NCBI GenBank assembly: GCA_963693365.1
Contig: CAVNZM010000014.1
Span: forward strand, 1,488,001-1,552,000
DNA from: Amoebidium appalachense
Taxonomy: Eukaryota; Ichthyosporea
Reading direction: 5' to 3'
Length of the DNA stretch: 64,000 bases
Part shown: positions 56,178 to 64,000 of the stretch, one piece after another
How the letters are laid out: each line of letters begins with the position of its first letter
Numbering within the stretch: the first letter of the stretch is position 1
Notes under the pieces: generated by a model
What the model was told of the DNA's origin: nothing
Database searches by the model: none
Seen by the model: the letters and a program-made list of their open reading frames with translations, nothing else
Translations under genes and position numbers: made by a program

Positions 56178-58532
56178 TCAGCACATGTTGAGCATCCCCA
56201 CGGCCTTGGTGAAGAAAGAGGCAGACAGGGCCTTGGTGAACATGTCGGCCTTGTTGTCAGCAGAAGCCACCGGGACCACAGTGATGTTGCCCAGCAGGTG
56301 ATGTTCCTTGACGGAGCAGTAGCGGACGTCGATGTGCTTGGTCTTGGGCTTAACCCCCAGGGTGTCCAGCAGGGCCCGGGCAGACTCATTGTCCCCATGG
56401 ATGGGCACCGGGGTGGGCTCATTGATAGGATTAACTTAGCCCAGGTCGTCCATCACATAGTTGAGCCATAGGGCCTCGTTCGTAGCAGCAGACATGGCCA
56501 CAAATTCAGCCTCAGTGGAGCTGTGGGTGGTGATGGACTGGAGCCGAGACACCCAGGACACAGGGGAGGAGTTGATGAAGAAGACATAGCCCGTGGTGGA
56601 GCGCCGGGTGTCGCGGTCCTCGGCGTAGTCGGAGTCGGAGTAGCCAACAAGGTTGGGGGGGCCGGGACGGTAGACAATACCCAGGTCGATGGTGGCCAGC
56701 AGGTAGCTTACAACTCTGGTAGCCATAGTCCAGTGGGTGACGGTGGGCGCATGAATGTGTCGAGTAAGGACTCCCAGAGCCTGGGAAATGTCGGGGCGGG
56801 TGGTACGCGCAATCCACAGCAGGGCACCGACCAGGCTGGCATAGTCCTCCTTCTTGCTGTAGGCTGGGGTCTTGTTGCTTTCACTGGCCTGGCCCGGGAC
56901 GATGGGGGTCTTGGTGCCGGACATGTGGGTGAGACGAAAACGGGCAGCCAAGTCGATGATGTGTTGACCATGGCCCAGACGCAGAGACCCGTCCTCCAGC
57001 CAGGTAAGAGTGTGCCCGATGAGCAGGGTAGGACGACCCAGGTCCTTGGCAGAGAAACGAGCATCCAGCTTGGTGAAAAAATCGTCGATGAGCGCATCAG
57101 TGGCGGCCGTCACGGTGAAGTCATCCACGTAGGCAGCAAGGGCAATAAATGTTGGGGTCCCGGCATTCTTGATGAACAGGCACGGGTCAGCAGCACTCAC
57201 AATGAAGCCTTGGTCGAGGAGATGGTCACGGAGGGCCTCATACCACTGGCGCGGTGCCTGTTTTAGGCCGTAGAGCGCCTTGTGGAGCAAGCCGACAGCA
57301 TGGGGGGCCGAGGGGTTGACGAAGCCAGGGGGCTGCTCAATGTAGATGGTCTCGTTGACGGTGCCGTTGAGGAATGCTGTGTTGACGTCGATGTGGCGCA
57401 GAGGCAGACCTTGGGCCACGGAGGTAGCCAAAACCAGCCGGATGGTAGCCAGCGCAGCCACAGGTGACTCGGTGACGAAATAGTCCTGGCCAGGCTGCTG
57501 GTAGTTGCCCCGGGCCACAAGCCGGGCCTTGAAAGCAGTGACGTTGCCGACGTTGTCCTGCTTGACCGTAAAGACCCAGCCGACCGGAATGACAGTGGAG
57601 CCATCCTCTGGACGGGGCACAAGGGTGAAGGTGCCGTTGTCTTCCAGGGCCTTGAGCTCACGGTGTGCAGCCTCCTCCCATTTCAGACGCTGGGGACTCT
57701 TGAGTGCAGCCCGGACAGTCTTGGGGACAACAATGGTGGAAGCCTTGATGGGTGTTGATGCAGGAGCCGTAGCCTGGGGGGCAAGGGGGGCCGTAGCAGC
57801 AGCCACGTTGGCAGTCGGGCCTCGACGTTGGTCGTTGTACACAGCGCCACTACGGGTCGTCCGGGGGAGCCGATGTGCAGGCTCGGGCAGGATCGGAATG
57901 TCCAATTGATCACTCGGCGCTGTCCCATTGGCTGACAGACGAGACGAATCAGATTGCTGATCATTCCGGACGATGTGATTGGCTGGCTGATTTGACGAAT
58001 CAGATGACTCCAAAAAATGATGAATTGCCGGTGCGGTCGACCAATCAGATGGGACATCACGGAGGGGGTGCAGAATAGCAGCCTCGTCGAACTGCACGTC
58101 ACGGATGACGGTCATCTTGTGTGCTGCTGGAATCCAGACCTTGTAGCCCTTGATGTTAGGAGGGTAGCCCACGAAGATGCCCTTGACGGCACGAGGCGCC
58201 AGTTTCGGTGTATCCTGTTGATGGACGTAGCAGGGAGAGCCCCAGACACGGAGCCGGCTGTAGTCGGGAGGAATGCCGGTCCACAGCAGGGCGGGAGACG
58301 ATTGGCTGCCGGTGGCTCGCGACGGGAGCATGTTGCGTATAAAAGCCGCGGTCACAGCTGCCTCGGCCCAGAATCCCACCGGAAGGCCGGACTGCTGCAG
58401 GAGTGCCCGAACCATGTCGAGGAGGGTCCGGTTCAGTCGTTCGGCAGTCCCATTCTGTTGAGGAGAGCCGGTGGTAGTGATCTGATGGCGAATGCCATGC
58501 TCACGGTTGTAGTCCCCGAAGGCCGTGCCCAT
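56178..58532 (-). CDS. pol: Copia integrase C-terminus, RT, RNase H (copy B, pol part 2)
   Basis: Same domain order as in copy A: integrase Glu in [14 protein letters not shown] with YVDDF near 57120, RNase H with [10 protein letters not shown] and STEAEFVAM. At 56436 a TAA follows MDDLG: here copy A reads GGCCTTAAT, while copy B has three extra bases (minus strand GGCTAAGTTAAT). The frame then continues unchanged to the normal end at 56178. Thus the last about 80 residues of RNase H are cut off by one in-frame stop. Confidence 0.92.
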
Positions 58533-60478
58533 GTACTCGCCCCCCCGTCGGACTGAAACACCTGCATGGGAACACCGTGTTGGGTAACCGCCGCCTTGTG
58601 GTACGTCACATATGCAGCCAGTGTGTCCGACTTCTTGACGAGGGGCACGGCCGTGGTGTGGCCGGTGAATTCGTCGTGGAACGTCGCCAAGTACTGAGCA
58701 CCACCGATCGCGGGAGGGAAGGGGCCGCTGATGTCGCTGTGAACCTTGGCTAGGACCCGGGGAGCTTGGCTAGTTGATTCGGAGAAGGCAACACGGTGGG
58801 CTTTGCCGAGGGCACAGGGCTCACACACACCCGGAGACTTGACACCGCCACCCACCAACAGGCCTGCAGACTTGATGACCGAGCGTACAGCGTCAATGCC
58901 AGCATGGCCCAGACGGTAGTGCCACGTGTTGAGGTCGGCAGTAACCTTGAGGATACGCGGAGCAGTGGTGGTTTGGGCGTCCGGGGTTGTGTCCGCGCGC
59001 AGAAGAGACACCGCCATGTGGTACAGCTTGGTGCCGACAGCCGAGCCGGTGGCCAGAATTTGATCGCCGTAGCACAACTTAACGCCGCCGCGGGTGTCAA
59101 AGCGGGGTAAAACACCGTTGGTAGTTGCCGTGAACACACTGATGAGAGTGTCGGGGATGGAGGGCACGTAGAGTACATCCGTCAGCTGATGCACCGCAGT
59201 AACGCCGTCGATGGTGCTGGAAAAGAACACGTCGCCCACCCCAAGCACTGCACATGCACCCTTGTCGGCTACTTGGACCGTGGAGTAAGGCGCCGCACGC
59301 ATGTTGATGAACACATCGGGCCGGGGGCACACATGGTCAGTGGCTCCAGAGTCGAGGAGCACCTTGTTGGTGCCACAGTCGTTGCTAGACATGAGGAAAG
59401 CCCGGGGAGCGGCAGCCCCCCCCTTGCACTGTGCCGTAGTGTGGGTAGTAGAGGCAGGGTGGTTGATGCAGGACCCAGGCGGGAGGGGACCACCCTTAGG
59501 TTTGCGGCCGTTGGCACGGTTGCCCCCCTTGCACATGGCGGTAGTGTGACTGGTAGACAGTGGGTGGTTGACGCAGGAACCCTTGGGGTAGGTGCTGGCA
59601 CGGTTGTTGCCAGAGTTGCTGTGTTGGCCGTTGCCGTTGGGGCACTGAGACTTGATGTGGCCTGGTTTGCCGCAGCCGTGGCAGATGACAGGTTGAGGAG
59701 CCCGTGTGGTGAAGGCGGCCGGCCCGGAGCTGGTAGTCACACGTGCACGTGGGTGGCTGGTCTCATATGCCCGTAGCTGTTGGAGGAGGCCCATCACGGT
59801 AGGCTTGGGTGTCATCTTGTAGGCAATTACAGGCATTTCGTAGTAAGGCACCTTGCCGAGGTCGTTGGTGAGCTTGGTCAGCACTTGAGCATCACCAATT
59901 TGTGTGCCGTAATCGGCCAGGCGCCGCACGTAGCCGCGGAGTTTCATGGCGTATTTCGTCGCGGTGTCCGTAGGTTCAGGCGTAGAATTCATGTACAGCC
60001 CGATAAGGTCGTACTGATTGGCCTCAGATTGCTCCAGGTAGTGGGCAGATAGGGCCGACCATATCTCCGCAGGTGTGGTGGTGCGTGTTAACCCTAGGAT
60101 ACAACGCACGTCAACCGAGAGTGCTTGCCACAGGTAGGAACGGGCAGTGTCGACCTGTTCACGGGTAGCCGGGTGCTCCGTACTGGGCGCGATGGTGTGG
60201 AGAAGACCAGCACCAGAAAGCTGGACATACATGGTTTCGGCCCATGTGTGGTAGTCCGTGCCTGAATCATTATCAATGCCAGTGAAGAGAGGGATGTCGA
60301 CCTTGAACTTGATGGAATCATTACGTGAGGGGCCCATAACCCTGTTGGACATTGTGTTCATAGAAGCTAGTTCTAGTGCACGTTGTTCCTTCTGTAAGTC
60401 AGAAATGATTGCATCTTGTGAGGCCAACCTCTGCTCCAGTAGTTGGACTAGTTGCTGCAACTGTAAGTTGTCAGACAT
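58433..60478 (-). CDS. gag-pol: Copia Gag, protease, N-terminal integrase (copy B)
   Basis: 681 codons from an ATG inside the 5' LTR. Residues 1-47 ([16 protein letters not shown]..., coiled coil) are LTR-encoded. The frame crosses the LTR end and the primer site without interruption. Then capsid, CCHC knuckle ([14 protein letters not shown], about residue 263) and two CHHC repeats, protease DSGATDHV (about 375), integrase HYRLGH and CEPC, and the first two catalytic Asp. The eight-G run at 59416-59423 keeps gag and protease in frame, unlike copy A. The frame fails at a seven-base run (58540-58546) after the second Asp, as in copy A. Confidence 0.93.
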   Translation of the reverse strand: MSDNLQLQQLVQLLEQRLASQDAIISDLQKEQRALELASMNTMSNRVMGPSRNDSIKFKVDIPLFTGIDNDSGTDYHTWAETMYVQLSGAGLLHTIAPSTEHPATREQVDTARSYLWQALSVDVRCILGLTRTTTPAEIWSALSAHYLEQSEANQYDLIGLYMNSTPEPTDTATKYAMKLRGYVRRLADYGTQIGDAQVLTKLTNDLGKVPYYEMPVIAYKMTPKPTVMGLLQQLRAYETSHPRARVTTSSGPAAFTTRAPQPVICHGCGKPGHIKSQCPNGNGQHSNSGNNRASTYPKGSCVNHPLSTSHTTAMCKGGNRANGRKPKGGPLPPGSCINHPASTTHTTAQCKGGAAAPRAFLMSSNDCGTNKVLLDSGATDHVCPRPDVFINMRAAPYSTVQVADKGACAVLGVGDVFFSSTIDGVTAVHQLTDVLYVPSIPDTLISVFTATTNGVLPRFDTRGGVKLCYGDQILATGSAVGTKLYHMAVSLLRADTTPDAQTTTAPRILKVTADLNTWHYRLGHAGIDAVRSVIKSAGLLVGGGVKSPGVCEPCALGKAHRVAFSESTSQAPRVLAKVHSDISGPFPPAIGGAQYLATFHDEFTGHTTAVPLVKKSDTLAAYVTYHKAAVTQHGVPMQVFQSDGGASTWARPSGTTTVSMAFAIRSLPPALLNRMGLPND
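60330..60342 (-). promoter_or_regulatory. Primer binding site of copy B
   Basis: Minus strand GGGTTATGGGCCC directly after the LTR end, complementary to the initiator tRNA-Met anticodon arm. It is also translated as part of Gag. Confidence 0.75.
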
Positions 60479-61108
60479 AGTGTCGTGTATGATGGGTAAC
60501 TAGTCTATGTGTTTTGTGCACTGGAAACGACAGTAGAAAAGTGTAAATCAAACGTTCTGCTTCCCATGTTTGTGACATGGGAGGCACTGCTTTATATAGT
60601 CGTTGGCCACCTCATGGTGGCCTCGTGTGCACCCTGGTGGTGGGCCATGTACAGCATGGCCGAAAAGAGAGCACAATGAAAACAAGTCGTTAAAGATATA
60701 AAAGTTAACTGTGCACGTTGAGTGGCTAGTTAACTTGCACTAAAGCACACAAATAAACGTGTTTAACACACCAATTGCAGTTAAACGTAAATCTTGCTTC
60801 ACACAACTAAAAATATTCTGAGAATATCCGGGAATAAAGCACACTACCACTCTAAGAATAGAATCCTGTGGCAAATATAGACATGACATCATCTGAACCG
60901 GGAATAGCCGAAAAGAGAGCACAATTAGCACGTTGCTAGTGAAGCTCGTCATTGGTACAGTTTTGGCTCAAACATATAACTACCATATATGAATATGACC
61001 GTAAACAAAAGCTCTATGCACTCGAGTGAGTGTTGAAACAGTTATTCAATTGCTCAGAAACTTTCTCTAACAGACATTGCTAGCCGGGAGTACCAGTGTA
61101 CTCCAACA
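60343..61108 (-). repeat. 5' LTR, family 1 (766 bp), copy B
   Basis: Minus strand TGTTGGAGTACAC at 61108 to GTCCAACA at 60343. It holds the TATA box (TATATAAA near 60597) and the Gag start at 60478. Comparison with the 3' LTR shows one substitution (near 55740 versus 60858). Confidence 0.95.
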
Positions 61109-61147
61109 GGGGGGGGGGCGAGGGGAAGAAGAGCTGGGAAGGGTTAT

Positions 61148-63330
61148 CTACCTGTCAACGAGTTGTTGTTGGGTAGACTCTATGACAGCGACAATCCGGT
61201 CGATCAATTTCTTGGCCTCACCCAACTTGTCTTCCAGAAAGTGCCACTGGCTTCCAACCCCATCCTTTGCAACTTGATTGTGTGTTTGTCAAAGCCGCTC
61301 TTGGGGTGGTTAAACGATTCGGCGTTGCGATGCAGAGCGGAGATGTAAGTGTGAACGATGAGCTCGCGGGCAAGCCTGTGGTTTGGGCGGGGAAAAGGGG
61401 GAAGGTGTGATAGTGAGTATGGGTGCAGAAAAGCGTTTAAATTTGTGTGTGATTGTTCGGGGATGGAGTGGGAGGTGAAAAAGTGCCACGGTGTGTGGAG
61501 AGGTAGATTGACTTTTGCCATACCGTGATATCTCTTGTTGGGGGACGCTTAAACTTTTTTTTTTATAACCACCATGCTCAGGTTGGCAAACCAACTCTAG
61601 ATTCTGAAGTCCAACCACAACAACATTTTTCTATCTTAACAAAATTTACTACAAGTTGGTGCCCGACGTCCCCCAACAAGAGATATCACGGTATGGCAAA
61701 AGTCAATCCAGTTTCAGTTTGAACGTGTGTATGTTTGTGTGTGTTGTGCTGTGTACACGTGTGTGTGTGCACGCGCGCTCGCGGGCGTGTGTGGGTGCGT
61801 GCGCGGGGGCGGGCGTGTTGTGGGATGATGTCACGGTCACCGTGGGCGGGTGAGATTGTGTGTGCACACGTGTTGGTGTGTGTGTGCGTAACGGAAGAAG
61901 GGGGGAGGGGCGCCACATACACATCCGCATCTGTATCTTCGTCCATGTTGCCAAACTCCAGCTTCATGTCAATTGCCGCCTTTGCTGGTGTCCAATCTGT
62001 TGTGGCTTTTTTGAATACGGCCCATTTTTTGTGTGCGAGGATTGACATGAGGGTGCTGTGCACGAGGTCAAGACGCTCCTCGTTGCTCCTGTGTGCACTG
62101 GGGTTGGTGCAAGTTAGCAACTGTTAACGTTAGCGTGGTTATGTTTCAACACGGATATATTTGGGCTTGTGCAGTCTAAACGTTTCTAATGTTGTACAAA
62201 AAAGGTTTAGTTATGTTCATAGAGCACGTTTTGATGACTTCGAGACCTTTCCACACCAGTCTGCAGAAAACAGTTCAAGTTTTAAAACTAACAAACTTCA
62301 GTTCCAATTGTTAACGTTATTGTGTGACTTATGATATGCTATACTATGGCATCATACACACACTACTGCCAGCTGCGAAAAACTAACCCACGCACCAGCA
62401 CCGCCTGAACAATGCATGAACCACCACCTGCGTTTCTACTAACGGAAAAAGTTTCAAAGACACACACGTGCACATATGCAACCACTCTCTTTTTCACTTA
62501 TTATAGTCCAGTGCTTACCTCTCAGTCCAGTCGCAGAATTCAGCTGCCGTGCGTGGAAACACCACGTCCTTCTTCGCGCCAGCAACCTCTTGTTTCGTAG
62601 TGGGTTAAACTTGGAGTCTGGTGCTTTCATCTTGAGCAGTGGTGAATACCTCTTGATTGCCACCTTGTTGTGCCTGTTGGTCGTGTAGGGGGCAGGGGCC
62701 CTCGCGCGACGCTGGTCTTGTGCAGAAAACACTGTTGTGGTGGTGTTGCAAGTTGACCTCCATGCGAGTGCCCATGAGTGGTGTTTGTGTGATGCTTGGG
62801 CTCTGCACAGTGGACCACGTGTATTCAGAGTGTGTGGGGGTTTGGGCGGCTTGACGTTTCCACGACATCGTTGCAGGACTCGTGGTGCTGGTGTTGGCCA
62901 TGGGGCTGGGAGCGCTCATCATCGGACTCATGAGGGATGCATGTCATCATGGGATGAGTGATGTCTGAGAGAATCACGTTTAGAATGGCCATGCTCGGTG
63001 TTGAATGAAGGTTTATTTTTGCCTGGGCAGCTCTCTGTGTTGTGTACGGGCTGAAGCGGGGGCGTGGTCGGTTGACCGTGTGGGTGGTGGGCATGGTAAG
63101 ACGATGGTTGCGGTAGGCATCAGTACAAAATCAGTACAAAGAGGCTGTACATGTGTGTTCATGTTGTGCATGCTGGTCATCTGGCTAGACATGAGCTGCT
63201 GGTCAGAAGTGTAGGCCGCGTCTGTTGTGAAATATTGTGTGAAATAGGAAGAGGCAGTGGTGTAGCGAGAGTCCATGAAGGCAAGAACCCCATCGACAAT
63301 ACTCTCAATCTCTTGCATGTGGCACGCCAT
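61148..63330 (-). CDS. Unrecognised multi-exon gene
   Basis: Start exon at 63330 (MACHMQEIESIVDGVLAFMD... to about 63120). Coding-like segments follow at about 62930-62720 (SPATMSWKRQAAQTPTHSEY) and 62680-62514 (VAIKRYSPLLKMKAPDSKF to ATGLR, then a GTAAGC donor). Next is an exon 62120-61923 (NEERLDLVHSTLMSILAHKK, FKKATTDWTPAKAAIDMKLE, donor GTGTATG), and the last exon 61264-61148 (GSQWHFLEDKLGEAKKLIDR, then IVAVIESTQQQLVDR and TAG). The last two join in phase 0; earlier joins are not resolved. The C-terminus is a coiled coil. No family recognised. Copia copy B lies 39 bp beyond the stop codon, in the same orientation. Confidence 0.5.
61506..61708. repeat. Perfect 42-bp inverted repeat in an intron
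   Basis: Arms 61506-61547 and 61667-61708 are exact reverse complements (GATTGACTTTTGCCATACCG...), separated by 119 bp. Inside, TGGTGCCCGACG at 61657 looks like a primer site complementary to a tRNA 3' end with CCA, so the interior may be a fragment of another LTR element. Confidence 0.85.
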
Positions 63331-64000
63331 TTTTCACCAATTTCGACGGAAAATGGCCACGATGGCTAGTTGTTATTGCGTAGAATGAACCCGCACAGGC
63401 ATGCAAGTTCGTGTTTTTTGTACCCTCTGCTTTTTTTGAACACAGTTGTAAGACGTTTGAACGAGAATGAGAAAGAAAGTGTTTCGGTTTCAGTGGCTTC
63501 TGAAACTGTTCAAAATTTTAAAGGAAATTTCGGGTCACCAGCGACTCGTCTGAAGTTCAAGTAGGGCCCGGGCCTCTTGGCCCTATTGAGCGAAGTAACA
63601 CTTTACAAATGGTTACGTAATACATAGCGGCATAACAAAATGGTTAGAAACATGCCTCTAAATCTGTTATGAACTAGTATTGTAATATTTATAATATAAA
63701 ATATATTTTACTTTGTGGCCTGACAATAATTTTTTTATCAAATAATAGGAATATTTTTCGCTGTCTGGTGGAACGTCTGCGAAGTGAAGCCTTCAAATAG
63801 ACCTGAACAGCCATTTACCCTCCTCTTGGCCTTCCGACATCTATTTTTAGATTCCTGTTTTTAGCATGCTCTGACTCTCTCTCCGCACTACAATTACACA
63901 CTGCCGCCCTAACTAAGTGTCGATTATAAACAATGTTTTATAAACAATGTTTTATATTTATCGATGTTCACTAGCATTTAATGAGGTACAATGCACCTCT
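63331..64000. other. Promoter side of the minus-strand gene; no further gene
   Basis: AT-rich unique sequence to the window end; no supported ORF. Confidence 0.5.

Larger units (their letters stand above)
55225..61108 (-). mobile_element. Ty1/copia retrotransposon (copy B), two family-1 LTRs
   Basis: 5,884 bp, transcribed on the minus strand, between two 766-bp LTRs that differ by only about one base, so very young. Flanks are GGGGG on both sides, consistent with a 5-bp target duplication but not diagnostic inside a G-tract. It encodes Gag-Pol in two frames (60478-58433 and 58532-56178) with a frameshift in integrase and a TAA in RNase H. Nearly identical internally to copy A. Confidence 0.95.

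Overview
The window reads as nuclear DNA of a eukaryote. Its genes have spliceosomal introns (GT-AG, several with GTAAGT donors), LTR and DNA transposons, and no operons. Gene density is low, and the non-coding DNA is full of poly-C/poly-G tracts and (CA)n/(GT)n arrays. The mix of an SDR16C/RDH-like dehydrogenase, a HARBI1-like transposase, Ty1/copia elements and a CCCH-ankyrin-NYN protein suggests a microsatellite-rich protist, perhaps a unicellular opisthokont. The lineage is an inference; no marker RNA is present.

Layout. 1-1.3 kb: the Gag end of a copia-type element cut by the window edge (minus). 1.5-13.9 kb: a seven-exon short-chain dehydrogenase gene (plus) with one in-frame TAG. Its 8-kb last intron holds a composite copia element (6352-12708). 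14.3-18.1 kb: minisatellites and a CA-rich higher-order satellite. 18.35-20.14 kb: a membrane-anchored, OTU-like coding region broken by two frameshifts (minus). 20335-23633: a complete PIF/Harbinger transposon with TIRs, TAA target duplication and a four-exon DDE transposase. 24.4-27.6 kb: a pair of inverted repeats around a small coiled-coil membrane protein gene (25128-25601). 27.6-32.8 kb: minus-strand exons, including a duplicated transmembrane-tail exon, a triplicated exon and a long unrecognised ORF with one in-frame TAG. 33-34.7 kb: promoter-like sequence with CCAAT boxes and a twin-CRE palindrome. 36.8-43.9 kb: a large plus-strand gene encoding KH-like, NYN ribonuclease, CCCH zinc finger and ankyrin segments. 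44.9-45.1 kb: a ubiquitin-like exon (minus). 49.6-50.8 kb: an intronless secreted beta-helix protein. 53.7 kb: a probable first exon. 55225-61108: a second, nearly intact copia element (minus), inserted just 3' of an unrecognised multi-exon minus-strand gene (61.1-63.3 kb).

The two copia copies are nearly identical inside but differ in LTRs. The minus-strand copy has two 766-bp LTRs of family 1. The plus-strand copy has outer 470-bp LTRs of family 2, an internal family-1 LTR and a 305-bp non-coding cassette. This is the structure expected if a one-LTR circle recombined into a short non-autonomous element through a shared 20-bp LTR/primer-site junction. The primer site matches the anticodon arm of initiator tRNA-Met, as in Drosophila copia, and the family-1 LTR encodes the Gag N-terminus.

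The strongest candidates for undescribed biology are the KH-NYN-CCCH-ankyrin protein, the recombinant copia element, introns whose (GT)n and (CA)n arrays are fused to the splice sites, and the triplicated exon with progressive splice-site decay. Homopolymers are so common that some frameshifts may be sequencing or assembly errors.
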